Source of the DNA: Exiguobacterium profundum
Lineage (GTDB): Bacteria; Bacillota; Bacilli; Exiguobacteriales; Exiguobacteriaceae
Reading direction: 5' to 3'
Length of the DNA stretch: 64,000 nucleotides
Assembly (NCBI RefSeq): GCF_001909285.1
Contig: NZ_MRSV01000001.1
Location: forward strand, 2,621,340-2,685,339
Position 1 is the stretch's first letter; the number at the start of each line of letters is the position of its first letter. Shown one piece after another: positions 18,936-28,222 of this stretch. The position numbers and the translations under genes were made by a program. The notes below the pieces were generated by a model. The model saw nothing but the letters and a program-made list of their open reading frames with translations, was not told the DNA's origin and did not search any database.

Positions 18936-19475
18936 TTATAAATATGAATGGGTCGCGACGATGAGACATTCACTCTCTCCATCGTTATCGTTGACGAGTT
19001 GATGCGAATCCGAGGCGACATAATAAAGGGTTTCCCCTGTCTTGGCAAAATATGTGTGGTTCCCTAATTTCAAGGCGATTTTACCGGACAAGACGTATAC
19101 GAGCGTCTCCGAACGCGAAGGCTCATATTGTTTGAACTCTCCATGTTTGAAAAATGTGACAAGGATTGGCTCCATCTCTTTTTCATTCGATTCCGGGATG
19201 AGCCATTCTGTCCGATATTTGCGTTCTTCATCCGTATAGATGGTGCGATCGTCAACGGTGTACACCACTTTTTGATTCAAGTCTTCATCAAAAAACTCTT
19301 TCGGGGAACTCCCGAGGACATTCAATAAATCGAATAACGTTTCTAGTGAGGGAGAGCTTAAATCCCGCTCGATTTGAGAAATATAGCCTTTACTCAAATC
19401 GGTACGTTCCGCCAGCTCCTCTTGGGTCAACCCTTTTTTGATCCGGAGCCGCTTAATGTTTTGACCTACTTCCAA
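18936..19475 (-). CDS. XRE-family regulator with cupin domain, probable pot operon regulator
   Basis: 179 aa from TTG 19475, set by AAGGAGGC; an upstream in-frame start at 19517 precedes that site. An N-terminal helix-turn-helix (residues about 5-60, KKGLTQEELAERTDLSKGYISQIE) and a C-terminal cupin (about 105-175, ETLVYVLSGKIALKLGN, then TLYYVASDSHQLVND). This build matches PuuR-type polyamine-responsive repressors. It is first in the apparent operon with potABCD, so it likely senses polyamine and controls that operon; ligand binding is inferred. Confidence 0.88.
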   Translation of the reverse strand: MEVGQNIKRLRIKKGLTQEELAERTDLSKGYISQIERDLSSPSLETLFDLLNVLGSSPKEFFDEDLNQKVVYTVDDRTIYTDEERKYRTEWLIPESNEKEMEPILVTFFKHGEFKQYEPSRSETLVYVLSGKIALKLGNHTYFAKTGETLYYVASDSHQLVNDNDGESECLIVATHSYL

Positions 19476-19599
19476 CGACTGAACGCCTCCTTCTTGTTTA
19501 GTGAAACATGAGTTCAACTAAAGAAAGTTTATTTATACTATACTTTAAAACAAACTATTAGCGACCTTCATTATAACGAATTGTTGAAGAATTGCAATA

Positions 19600-19628
19600 A
19601 AAAAGTCACGCCCCAAGGACGTGACTCA
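19600..19628 (-). terminator. Terminator after yfhJ
   Basis: On the minus strand AGTCACGTCC..GGGGCGTGACT is followed by a T-run; the first arm touches the yfhJ stop codon. Confidence 0.8.
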
Positions 19629-19895
19629 GTGTAAGTTCCGTTTAGACATCAAATGCTTGAACTTTTCGTTTTTCGTTTGGAACAAATGGAGCTGTGCCCC
19701 ATATGCATCGATCTGTTGAATGACGTATTGGAAAGCCTTTGCCTCTCCCGGATACGGTTCGCCCGCCTTGGCAAGTGAGGTCTCAAAATCTTCCCATAAC
19801 ACTTCGACCCACGTCACCGCTTCTGAATCGTTCAAGACGTCATTTTTCTCTTTTAGAATGACCGCAAGCCGTTCATATTGTTCGTTCCGGTTCAT
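19626..19895 (-). CDS. yfhJ: YfhJ-like WVELL-domain protein
   Basis: 89 aa. It contains WVEVLWEDFETSLAKAG, the signature that names the WVELL domain of small Bacillales proteins such as B. subtilis YfhJ, followed by a helical C-terminus. Overlaps yfhH by 4 bases, so it is translationally coupled to it. Function unknown. Confidence 0.8.
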   Translation of the reverse strand: MNRNEQYERLAVILKEKNDVLNDSEAVTWVEVLWEDFETSLAKAGEPYPGEAKAFQYVIQQIDAYGAQLHLFQTKNEKFKHLMSKRNLH

Positions 19896-20206
19896 CGCTT
19901 CACCTCCGACAATTCTGAGAGCGGGATGGCCCGTTCTGTCATCTCGCCTTCAAACGTCCCCCAGCCCATGACGCCGTTGACGAATTTCAAGCGAAACGGA
20001 CGGTCATTGTAATTGACGACATATGTTTCACCTGGACGAAACGATGATGGGTCAATCAAATAGCTTTCGGCAATCGCAATCCGTCGAAGGACGACTTCAA
20101 TTTCGCTGACCATGCCCATCTGTTCAGCCTTTCGTTTCCGTTCATGTAATGCTTGAATCTCTTGCTCTAACTCATATTTCGATAAGTCACTTAACCGCTT
20201 TTCCAT
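19892..20206 (-). CDS. yfhH: YfhH-like DUF1811 protein
   Basis: 104 aa from ATG 20206 behind GAGGTG; the GTG at 20215 overlaps that site. An N-terminal coiled helix (LEQEIQALHERKRKAEQMG) leads to a small beta barrel with SFRPGETYVV and GVMGWGTFEGE, as in B. subtilis YfhH. Upstream partner of yfhJ. Function unknown; structures of the family show an SH3-like fold. Confidence 0.82.
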   Translation of the reverse strand: MEKRLSDLSKYELEQEIQALHERKRKAEQMGMVSEIEVVLRRIAIAESYLIDPSSFRPGETYVVNYNDRPFRLKFVNGVMGWGTFEGEMTERAIPLSELSEVKR

Positions 20207-20261
20207 ATCGTTCACCTCGATGTAAGCGTATCAGATTTTACGAAAAAAGAAAAAGACGAGA

Positions 20262-20280
20262 CTGAGTACGTGACTCAGTT
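20262..20280 (-). terminator. Terminator of rtcB
   Basis: ACTGAGT and ACTCAGT pair around a 5-base loop at the rtcB stop; the minus-strand continuation is pyrimidine-rich (CTCGTCTTTTTC). Confidence 0.6.
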
Positions 20281-21453
20281 CGCCTTGAAGTTGTAAAGTG
20301 GCTTGATGATTTGATCGATTTGAACGGCCGGTTCGATATAACGAACAATTTCTTTCATCGACTTATACACAAATGGTGATTCATCGATTGTCGATGGGCG
20401 AACTGATGTCGACCAGACACCTTCCATCGAACGTTTGAATTCTTTGAAATCGACGCGTTTCCGCGCGGCCGACCGAGACATGATCCGACCTGCGCCGTGT
20501 GGACCCGAGAAGTTCCAGTCTGGATTCCCTTTCCCCGTACAGATGAGCGAACCGTCTCGCATGTTCATCGGAATGATGACTCGCTCTCCTTCTTGAGCGG
20601 AGATGGCCCCTTTTCGCAGGATCATCGCATCATGATCGATATAGTTATGGACGGTGTCGAATTGATCGACGATGTTCCAATTCATCGCTTCGACGATTAC
20701 ATCAGTCATCGCACGACGGTTCGCCGCCGCGTATTGTTGAGCGATGCGCACGTCATGCATGTAATCGTCCATATCCGCTCCCTCCACATAAGCCAGGTCT
20801 CGAAATGGTTTCCGTGACGCCCGCTCTGTTTCCAGATAAGCCGAGATTTCTTGTTGTCGACCTAAGGCTTTCAAACGCTCAATTTCTTCTTTTACATCAT
20901 GTGTTTCCATCATGTGTTGAATCGCTCGCTCCTGATAGTGATCGGCAATCTGCACCCCAAGATGGCGCGAACCGGAATGAATGACAAGAAACGTACGTCC
21001 CGAGTCATCTCGGTTCACTTCAATAAAGTGGTTCCCCGAGCCGAGCGACCCGACCGAGCGCAAGGCTCGGTCGAGTTTATACGGCGCTCGCACCTCTTCT
21101 AATGGAAGTTCAGATGCGTATGGATGAACCTTCTCCCGAATGTTCATCCCGCTCGGTACGAGTTCACGAATGAGGTCATCGAGTCGTTGAAAATCGATCC
21201 GCTTGGCTTTGATCTCCGTACAAAGCATCCCACACCCTAAATCGACACCGACCAGGTTTGGCACGACTTTGTCTTGAATCGTCATCGTTGTTCCAACGAC
21301 CGATCCTTTCCCCGCATGCATGTCCGGCATGATCCGAATCGATGCCCCTTGTGTGAACGGTTGGTCGAGCAATGTTTCAATTTGATTCCGCGTCATATCA
21401 TCGATTCGTTCGTTGAACACTTTGGCGCGGTTATATTTCCCCTTGATTTCCAT
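20275..21453 (-). CDS. rtcB: RNA ligase RtcB
   Basis: 392 aa. GTP- and Mn-dependent ligase joining 2',3'-cyclic phosphate or 3'-phosphate RNA ends to 5'-OH ends. Motifs visible: DMHAGKGSVVGTTM, the metal Asp-Cys in VGVDLGCGM, GSGNHFIEV with metal His, VIHSGSRHLG, and the guanylation-site HGAGRIMSR. The ATG lies 9 bases after the stop of the upstream ABC transporter gene, and those 9 bases are its ribosome binding site GGAGGTCAC, so it is the last gene of that operon. This puts RNA repair under the same leader as a multidrug exporter. Length is somewhat short of the longest RtcBs but the core is complete. Confidence 0.93.
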   Translation of the reverse strand: MEIKGKYNRAKVFNERIDDMTRNQIETLLDQPFTQGASIRIMPDMHAGKGSVVGTTMTIQDKVVPNLVGVDLGCGMLCTEIKAKRIDFQRLDDLIRELVPSGMNIREKVHPYASELPLEEVRAPYKLDRALRSVGSLGSGNHFIEVNRDDSGRTFLVIHSGSRHLGVQIADHYQERAIQHMMETHDVKEEIERLKALGRQQEISAYLETERASRKPFRDLAYVEGADMDDYMHDVRIAQQYAAANRRAMTDVIVEAMNWNIVDQFDTVHNYIDHDAMILRKGAISAQEGERVIIPMNMRDGSLICTGKGNPDWNFSGPHGAGRIMSRSAARKRVDFKEFKRSMEGVWSTSVRPSTIDESPFVYKSMKEIVRYIEPAVQIDQIIKPLYNFKAN

Positions 21454-21462
21454 GTGACCTCC

Positions 21463-23508
21463 TTAACTGATGGCTTGTTGTTTACTCTGTAATTCATGCA
21501 TTCGGGCGTAGACACCGCCATACTCGATCAGTGACTGGTGATTGCCTCGCTCAATGATTCGACCGTGGTCGAGAACGAGAATCTGGTCCGCTTCCCGAAT
21601 CGTCGAGAGTCGGTGCGCGATCACAAATGTCGTCCGACCGTACGTGAGTGTCTTGAGCGCGTCCTGAATCAATGCCTCCGTCTCCGAGTCGACGCTCGCT
21701 GTCGCTTCATCGAGGACGAGGATGGCCGGGTCAAAGACGAGGGCGCGTGCGAAACTGACCAGCTGTCGTTCTCCACTCGAGAGTGAAGCTCCACGCTCGA
21801 TCACCGGCTCATCGATGCCTTGCGGTAGCTGCTTCACGAAGCGGTCTGCCCCGACGGCTGTGAGTGCTTTCCATACCTGTTCGTCCGTAATCGTCTCATC
21901 TCCAAGCGTGACGTTCGTCCGAATCGTTCCAGTGAATAGGAACGGGTCTTGTAAGACGATCCCGAGATGGTCTCGTACCGCCTGCGTCGGTAGTTTAGTC
22001 ACGTCCATGCCATCGATTCGAAGGACTCCGGCCGAGGGGTCATAGAAACGCATGAGCAAGTTCATGATTGAACTCTTCCCGCTTCCGGTATGCCCAACGA
22101 GTGCGACCGTCTCACCAGGAGCTGCGTGTAGTTCAATCTGTTGCAACACCGGTTTCCCTGCTTCATAACTGAAGGTCACGTCATCAAAGACGACATCCCC
22201 TTTAAAGCGTGGAAGACGTTCTGATGAGACCGGTTCCCCTTTCTCGTCGAGCAGTTGGAACATCCGGTCGGCCGAGACAAGCGCTTGTTGGAGTGGTGAC
22301 AATTGGTTCATGATCTGTGTCACCGGCTCAAAGATCCGCGAGACATAGTCGATATACGCGTACAGAATCCCCAGTGTTAAGACACTTCCCGTACCGAGCG
22401 TTTGTGCCCCGACAAACCAGATGAGCAAGGCGAGCGCCATGTTTCGGAAGAAGTTGACGAGATTGTGGCTCATCAACGCATCCAATTTCAACAACTTTCG
22501 TCTCGTTTGGAAGTTGTCGCTGTTCTTCTCATTGAACTCGTCATAAACGAGATTTTCGCGGACGTATGATTGAATGATCGGCATCGTTTGAATGCTCTCA
22601 TTCAACTGCGCGTTCATATCCGCAACGAGTGCGCGGACACGGAAGTTATTTTTTGTCGAGAAACGTTGGAACAACTTGATCCAGACGATGACGACAGGAA
22701 TGATAATGAGCGAGACGAGTCCTAGACGCACGTCTAGGAAGAACATCGCAATGAGTACCCCGATCATCATGACGACACTTTGGAAGACGCGAGCGAGCAC
22801 TCCTAAATACAGGTCGCGAATCGTCTCGGTATCATTCGTGACACGACTGACAATCTTCCCGATTGGTGTCTGGTCAAAATAGCGTACCGGAATCGTTTGA
22901 AGATGCTTCATCACGTCAAGACGCATCGTTTTGACGATTTTATGCGCCGACCGTTGTAGGAGCATCTGTTGTCCCCAGTTCAATCCGGCCGCAAATAGTA
23001 ACAGGACGACGTAAAGTCCCGATAAGAGAAGGACAGCTCGTAAATCCGTTTGATAGAACTGGAACACGTCGGTCGACGAGAGCGCGGCAATGTTGTCATA
23101 TGTCGCCGTCTCGTCTCCTCTTGAAATCGTCAGCACGTCGCCATCGACTTCACGGACGCCTCCGCTCATAATCGCCTCAGGTACGAGATAGTACCCATCG
23201 GTCGTTTGGACAATCGAGACCGGCTGAATCACATCTTGACCGTCTAGTCTCGTTTCTTTCTCATACGATTCTCCATTAAAGGAAACACTACCGCCGGATT
23301 CGACTTGAACCCAGTCACGCTCGATGGCGACGATATGCTCATCGATAATGATTTTGGCGATATACGGTCCGGCAAGTTCTGCGCCGACCGCTAAAAAAAG
23401 TAATGTCAGTCCGAGGAAGATGGAGCGTTTCACTTGTTTGGCATAGCCAACGAGTGAGCGGATCGTCTTCTTCCGGCGGACCGGATCTAATTCATATTGA
23501 TCGATCAT
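21463..23508 (-). CDS. bmrD: Multidrug ABC exporter subunit, BmrD-like
   Basis: 681 aa from ATG 23508 behind AAAGGGGG; the ORF extends upstream to 23565 without a better start. Membrane domain about 25-420 with an insertion of about 100 residues (about 75-170, rich in Gly, Ser and Thr) between helices 1 and 2 that should be extracellular, as in BmrD of B. subtilis. The nucleotide-binding domain has Walker A GHTGSGKSS, signature SLSSGERQ and a canonical Walker B Glu in LVLDEATAS. It pairs with the upstream half-transporter, which has a degenerate site. Symbol by similarity of architecture and order. Confidence 0.85.
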   Translation of the reverse strand: MIDQYELDPVRRKKTIRSLVGYAKQVKRSIFLGLTLLFLAVGAELAGPYIAKIIIDEHIVAIERDWVQVESGGSVSFNGESYEKETRLDGQDVIQPVSIVQTTDGYYLVPEAIMSGGVREVDGDVLTISRGDETATYDNIAALSSTDVFQFYQTDLRAVLLLSGLYVVLLLFAAGLNWGQQMLLQRSAHKIVKTMRLDVMKHLQTIPVRYFDQTPIGKIVSRVTNDTETIRDLYLGVLARVFQSVVMMIGVLIAMFFLDVRLGLVSLIIIPVVIVWIKLFQRFSTKNNFRVRALVADMNAQLNESIQTMPIIQSYVRENLVYDEFNEKNSDNFQTRRKLLKLDALMSHNLVNFFRNMALALLIWFVGAQTLGTGSVLTLGILYAYIDYVSRIFEPVTQIMNQLSPLQQALVSADRMFQLLDEKGEPVSSERLPRFKGDVVFDDVTFSYEAGKPVLQQIELHAAPGETVALVGHTGSGKSSIMNLLMRFYDPSAGVLRIDGMDVTKLPTQAVRDHLGIVLQDPFLFTGTIRTNVTLGDETITDEQVWKALTAVGADRFVKQLPQGIDEPVIERGASLSSGERQLVSFARALVFDPAILVLDEATASVDSETEALIQDALKTLTYGRTTFVIAHRLSTIREADQILVLDHGRIIERGNHQSLIEYGGVYARMHELQSKQQAIS

Positions 23509-23530
23509 GAGAGATTCCCCCTTTCCCGGA

Positions 23531-25255
23531 TTACTCCGACTCTCCTTGTCGAATAAATTGTTCATAGTACCAACCGTGTCGTTCCATCAGTTGGTCATGG
23601 GTGCCGCGCTCGGTGACTCGTCCGTCTTGAAGGACGAGAATTTGGTCGGCATGTGCCACCGCAGAAAGACGGTGCGCCACGATGAAGGTCGTCTTCGCCT
23701 CACGGCTCGTACGGACTGAATCGATAATGCGAGATTCCGTTTTCGCATCGACTGCTGAGAGCGAATCGTCAAGAAGCAGAATCTCAGGATTTTTCAGTAA
23801 GGCGCGTGCAATCGATAATCGTTGTTTTTGTCCACCTGACAGCATGACCCCTTGCTCCCCAACGACGGTATCGAGACCGTTCTCCAAGTGTTCGATGTCC
23901 GTATCGAACGCCGCGAGATGAATGGCTCTGTCGAGTGCTTCATCCGAAACATCATCCACTCCGAAACGAATGTTATCACGCACCGTTTTCGAGAATAGGA
24001 GGTGCTCTTGTGACACATACCCACTCCAGCCACGGACCGTTTCAAGTTTAATGTCCGAAATCGGCACCCCGTTCACGAGAAGGGAATCGTCGATCGGATA
24101 CTCCCGGAGCAATTGACGTAACAACGTCGTCTTCCCAGCTCCAGTCGGTCCGACAATTCCAATCGTCTCACCACGCGAGACGTGCAGGACGATGTCCTCT
24201 AACGACTCCCGATTCGCGTTTGGATAACGGAATGAGAGCGATTTGAAGGTGATCTTCTCCGGTACATCGATGTGAACCGTTCCGGTTGACGAAACGTCCG
24301 GTACCTCATTCATCGTCGTCTCAATCCGTTCCAAGCTCGCCGTTCCTCGTTGGACGACATTGATGAGTTCCCCGAAGGCATACATCGGCCAAATCAACAT
24401 CCCTAAATAAATGTTGAAGGAAACGAGTTGACCGAGCGTGATGTCGTTCGTAAAGACGAGATACGTCCCGAACGAGAGTCCGATCAAATAGCTGAGTCCA
24501 ACGAGTAATTTGATAACCGGCTCAAACAAGACGTCAATTTTAGCGACATGCATGTTTTTCGCCATCACGTCATCCGTGATGTCATCAAATTTTTTCGTAT
24601 CCGCCTCTTCTTGGACGAAGGAGCGGACGACCCGAAGACCAGAGATGGATTCAACGACTTGGTCGTTCATCACGCCGAACGAATCTTGGGCTGCCGTGAA
24701 ACGTGTATGAATCTGACTCCCAAGTTTATTCATCGACCAGGCGAGAATCGGCATTGGCAAAAGTGCTGCGAGCGTCAACTTCCAATCGATGAACACGCCC
24801 ATAATCGTCAAAGCGATGAGCGTCATGTTGAACGAGTCGACTAATGTCATGACCCCAAATCCCGCTGTCCGCTCCACCGCTTTTAAGTCATTCGTCGCAA
24901 GTGCCATCAAGTCACCTGTGCGATGTTGTTGATAGAAGCGCGGTGTTTGTTTGAGGAGGTGACCAAAGAAGCGACCTCTCAATTTCTTTTCAAGTAAAAA
25001 GGCTGTCCCGAAGAGTCGGGCAATCCACAAGTACGACATCACGTACGATAACACCATAATGCCGAGTAGCGACGATACAATCAGAATCAATCGCTCTGTC
25101 GTCAAACTTCCTTCACGAATCGCATCGATCGCCTGACCAATAATCCAAGGCGGCAGCATATCTACAACCCCTGTGATGATCAGTAAAATGATCGCAATCA
25201 CATACGTTCGTTTCTGTCTTTTAATAAACCAATCCAATTGCTTAATCAGTTTCAT
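23531..25255 (-). CDS. bmrC: Multidrug ABC exporter subunit, BmrC-like
   Basis: 574 aa from ATG 25255 behind AAGGGGGAA. Six-helix membrane domain (about 18-310) plus nucleotide-binding domain: Walker A GPTGAGKTT, signature MLSGGQKQR, H-loop VAHRLSA. The Walker B runs EILLLDDSLS, with Asp in place of the catalytic Glu, so this subunit supplies the degenerate ATP site of a heterodimer, as known for BmrC. Lies behind a leader peptide and terminator hairpin that suggest regulation by ribosome-mediated attenuation; the bmrD-like gene follows 22 bases later. Confidence 0.87.
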   Translation of the reverse strand: MKLIKQLDWFIKRQKRTYVIAIILLIITGVVDMLPPWIIGQAIDAIREGSLTTERLILIVSSLLGIMVLSYVMSYLWIARLFGTAFLLEKKLRGRFFGHLLKQTPRFYQQHRTGDLMALATNDLKAVERTAGFGVMTLVDSFNMTLIALTIMGVFIDWKLTLAALLPMPILAWSMNKLGSQIHTRFTAAQDSFGVMNDQVVESISGLRVVRSFVQEEADTKKFDDITDDVMAKNMHVAKIDVLFEPVIKLLVGLSYLIGLSFGTYLVFTNDITLGQLVSFNIYLGMLIWPMYAFGELINVVQRGTASLERIETTMNEVPDVSSTGTVHIDVPEKITFKSLSFRYPNANRESLEDIVLHVSRGETIGIVGPTGAGKTTLLRQLLREYPIDDSLLVNGVPISDIKLETVRGWSGYVSQEHLLFSKTVRDNIRFGVDDVSDEALDRAIHLAAFDTDIEHLENGLDTVVGEQGVMLSGGQKQRLSIARALLKNPEILLLDDSLSAVDAKTESRIIDSVRTSREAKTTFIVAHRLSAVAHADQILVLQDGRVTERGTHDQLMERHGWYYEQFIRQGESE

Positions 25256-25294
25256 GACTGATTTCCCCCTTCCGCCTCACCCATCCAAGCACGC

Positions 25295-25344
25295 AAAAAA
25301 GCGCACTCCACCTGATTGTGCAACCAATCAAATGAAGCGCGCTT
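25295..25344 (-). terminator. Attenuator hairpin in the bmrC leader
   Basis: Arms 25325-25344 and 25299-25318 pair over 20 positions (including several G-U) around a GTTGCA loop, then T-run 25295-25300. It sits between the leader ORF stop and the bmrC start, so it would end transcription before the exporter genes unless prevented. Confidence 0.85.
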
Positions 25345-25407
25345 GAAGTAGTCTTCAGTCTTTTGCATGGTCAGGGAAAGGACACTACCCCTATCCAGCT
25401 GCCAATG

Positions 25408-25476
25408 TCACGCAGTTAAATACGAGTAGCCATATGATGTTTTGAGTGTGTTTGTGAGTGCAATGTTGTTCATCAT
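25408..25476 (-). CDS. Leader peptide of the bmrC-bmrD-rtcB operon
   Basis: A 22-residue ORF too short for ordinary gene finding: MMNNIALTNTLKTSYGYS followed by four residues and TGA. GAGGAG (25483-25488) stands 6 bases before the ATG. It begins about 30 bases after the likely transcription start and ends 63 bases before the attenuator hairpin. This is the layout of BmrB/YheJ in B. subtilis, where ribosomes slowed by antibiotics change leader folding and allow transcription of bmrCD. Translation is inferred from ribosome binding site and position only. Confidence 0.65.
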   Translation of the reverse strand: MMNNIALTNTLKTSYGYSYLTA

Positions 25477-25515
25477 TCTGGCTCCTCTCGTTTCATAGTT
25501 TTAAAATCTACTCAA

Positions 25516-25545
25516 ACCTTAGCAGACTGTTCTGAAAATTGTCAA
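25516..25545 (-). promoter_or_regulatory. Promoter of the bmrC-bmrD-rtcB operon
   Basis: TTGACA (25540-25545) and TAAGGT (25516-25521) with an 18-base spacer; perfect -35, moderate -10. Together with the leader ORF and hairpin it fills the 320-base gap between lactate permease and bmrC. Confidence 0.55.
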
Positions 25546-25575
25546 CATTATTCTGTAAAAAAACTGTAACTTGAT

Positions 25576-27216
25576 TTAGTTTAAGAAAAACATGCCTAAA
25601 ATGAGACCAATGACCCCCGTCGCCGTCACGTAATAAATCATCGGCATGAGCGTGTAACGGATGATGGTCCCTTCCTTGCCGAGTAATCCAGCAACCGATG
25701 CGACCGCTACGACGTTCAACACACAGATCATGTTTCCTGCGTTCGCTCCCGCCATCTGCATCGATAAAGCGAGCGTGTTATCAAGTCCAACCGACTCCGC
25801 AACGTTTGTCGTCAAACTCGAGAACATCATATTGGAAAACGTCGCCGAACCTGAAACGAAGGCACCAAGGGCCCCAATCCACGGTGCGACAAGTGGCCAC
25901 ACCCCACCGAACGTATCAGCAGCTGCCGTCGCAAGCTCGACCGGCATCGAAGCGAGTCCGGCACCGCCATTTTCAGAGTGGATGAATATACGAACCATTG
26001 GAACCGACGCCGCTAACGTGATGGCCGTTCCGACGACTCCAAGTGTCGTCGCCTTAAACACCGATGTCACTTGTGACCAACTCATGTTGTGTAAGAAGAA
26101 TGTCGCAATAATCGTCAGGATAAACATAAAACCTGGTGAATAGAACGGTTCCCAAGACGTCGAAACTCCTTCTACCCCAAGAATGTCCGGGAGATTGATT
26201 CGGACACTGCGAGAGAGTTCGTTTAAAAATGGTACGGTACGGGTGAGCACTAAGAAAATCGTCAAAATAAGATAAGGTGCCCACGCCTTCCACTGAGGCA
26301 ATTCTCGCGTGGTTGATTTGAGCGTCACTTTTTCAGCAGATGGTTCTAGCTCATCCACATATCCATCAAACGTCCAGACGCGTTTCGGCATGAGAATTCC
26401 TTTACGAGCCATGGCCACGAGGATGACCAGACCGGTTAAACCACCGAGCATGCCACCGAACTCAAATCCGAGGATGAGTGTCCAAATGTACGCAGGTACG
26501 CTGTATAACAACGCCGCTACAATCGCAATCGGAAATACCTCAAGTGCGGGTTTTATCGACTTCTCTTTACTGAAGAACCGCGTCAACATCAAAATCAAAA
26601 TGAACGGGATGAATAGGCCGACCACCATATCGATCAACACCGTCTGCAAGACGACCTCTGTCAAGAAGGCAATCGACTCAGGCTGGTTCACATCTAAAGA
26701 TAGACCGTTCCCGATCCCGATAAGTGCCGGTGTCCCGACCGCACCAAATGTTACGGCCGACACGTCTGCGGATAATGCAATGACAACGGCGGCAATCGGC
26801 GGAAATCCGAGTGCAATCAAGAGCGGTGCCGCAACCGTTGCAGGCGTCCCAAATCCAGATGCGCCTTCAATAAATGAAACGAATAACCATCCGACAATCA
26901 AAACTTGAATACGCGGATCAGGTGTGATGTTGACGAATCCGGAACGAATTGCGTTCATCCCGCCCCCTTCTTTCATCGTATTCATCATTCCGATTGCCCC
27001 GTAGACAATCCATACTGTCGTAACGGCGATAACGAGTCCTTGTAATGTCGCCGCCATAATTCGTGTCGCATCCAATTGCCAGACGAAAAACGCTAAAATC
27101 GCCGTCGTCACAAGTGACAAGGGCATGGCTACCGATGCAGGTAAACGCATAATGACCAATAAGATGAGCACGGCCACAATCGGTGTCAGTGCTGTAATCC
27201 ATTCTAAAATCGTCAA
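25576..27216 (-). CDS. lctP: L-lactate permease LctP/LldP family
   Basis: 546 aa from TTG 27216 behind AAAGGTGGG. About 13 hydrophobic segments throughout and no soluble domain. It carries [18 protein letters not shown] and [13 protein letters not shown], the conserved half-repeat motifs of the lactate permease family. Imports lactate (or glycolate) with protons. Ends 99 bases before the leader ORF of the bmr operon on the same strand, with no obvious terminator, so some read-through is possible. Confidence 0.9.
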   Translation of the reverse strand: MTILEWITALTPIVAVLILLVIMRLPASVAMPLSLVTTAILAFFVWQLDATRIMAATLQGLVIAVTTVWIVYGAIGMMNTMKEGGGMNAIRSGFVNITPDPRIQVLIVGWLFVSFIEGASGFGTPATVAAPLLIALGFPPIAAVVIALSADVSAVTFGAVGTPALIGIGNGLSLDVNQPESIAFLTEVVLQTVLIDMVVGLFIPFILILMLTRFFSKEKSIKPALEVFPIAIVAALLYSVPAYIWTLILGFEFGGMLGGLTGLVILVAMARKGILMPKRVWTFDGYVDELEPSAEKVTLKSTTRELPQWKAWAPYLILTIFLVLTRTVPFLNELSRSVRINLPDILGVEGVSTSWEPFYSPGFMFILTIIATFFLHNMSWSQVTSVFKATTLGVVGTAITLAASVPMVRIFIHSENGGAGLASMPVELATAAADTFGGVWPLVAPWIGALGAFVSGSATFSNMMFSSLTTNVAESVGLDNTLALSMQMAGANAGNMICVLNVVAVASVAGLLGKEGTIIRYTLMPMIYYVTATGVIGLILGMFFLN

Positions 27217-27264
27217 TGTAGACCCACCTTTTCGTGTTTTCCCCTACCGTAAACAGATGTCCCA

Positions 27265-28077
27265 TCACGATTCTTCTTCAGCGATTCGATCTAACGTACG
27301 TTCAATCACATCATACGGAAATCCTTTGCGCCGAAGCTGCATCTTCATGCGCTGTTTGCGTTCGAACGCGTCGTATCCGCTGAACTTCCGACTCAACTTC
27401 TCAGCCTGTTTCAGACATGCCGCAACCTCGACATCTTCGTCCTCTTCTTCCCAAAAAGTTTGAATCGCCTCTGAAATAATATCAAAGGTAAACCCCCTTT
27501 GCATCAGGGTTTGTTGAATTCTTTGTTGCACTTCTGTGGCAGAACGACGATTTGTTTCCAATTGTTTCCTTTTCACGAACTTTCCAGCCTTCTCGACGAG
27601 ATCTTCGTGTGAGATTGATTCTAATTCGGATTCAACAACGTCCGTTGGGATTCGGAGCTGTTCGAGCTCGCGTTTGATTTTGATTGGTCCACTTGGACTT
27701 GTGTTGAATTTCGTTTGGACATACGCTTTTGCGAACTCCTCATCATTCAAATAACGCTGCTCGATTAGTCGCGTGATGGCATGTTTGATAGCAGATTCAC
27801 TTAACTCTTTCTTCACGAGATAGTCCCTTACCTCTGAAATGGCGCGCATTCGATACGATAAATAATTGATGGCCAACTTATAGGCTTTCTGAGCTTCTTC
27901 CGCCTCAAGGACGTCTTGCACAAAATCGTCTTCGAGCTCCATCCCTTTTGTGAGCCCGTACTTGATGAATACGTCAACATCGATGGCGAACGCAAACTCC
28001 TCTTTCCCCTCCCGTTCGATGAAGACGTTCAGTCGATCTTGGTTCTTCTTTTGGGTCGTGAACTTTGCAATTTTCAC
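27265..28077 (-). CDS. recX: Regulatory protein RecX
   Basis: 270 aa from GTG 28077, placed by GGAGGGG; a longer ATG start at 28098 precedes that site. Modulates RecA filaments. Three helical repeats: AINYLSYRMRAISEVRDYL, LIEQRYLNDEEFAKAYV and GYDAFERKQRMKMQLRRKG, matching RecX repeats. Longer than the E. coli protein but typical of Bacillales (YfhG). It is divergent from yfhF, the neighbour it has in B. subtilis. Confidence 0.9.
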   Translation of the reverse strand: MKIAKFTTQKKNQDRLNVFIEREGKEEFAFAIDVDVFIKYGLTKGMELEDDFVQDVLEAEEAQKAYKLAINYLSYRMRAISEVRDYLVKKELSESAIKHAITRLIEQRYLNDEEFAKAYVQTKFNTSPSGPIKIKRELEQLRIPTDVVESELESISHEDLVEKAGKFVKRKQLETNRRSATEVQQRIQQTLMQRGFTFDIISEAIQTFWEEEDEDVEVAACLKQAEKLSRKFSGYDAFERKQRMKMQLRRKGFPYDVIERTLDRIAEEES

Positions 28078-28222
28078 AACGACTCCCCTCCATTCCATGT
28101 TTCTAACATATCACGTTCAAGAAACGTAGAGGATTTTTGATAAGTTAGAAGAAAGGGTATTCATCTGGATATACTGACTTATACCCATTTTAGAAACAAC
28201 ACATGATATCGGAGGGAATTTC

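Noticed and set aside
26309-26908. 199-codon ORF opposite lactate permease
   Set aside because: It mirrors the permease codon pattern; composition and lack of a start signal mark it as a shadow.
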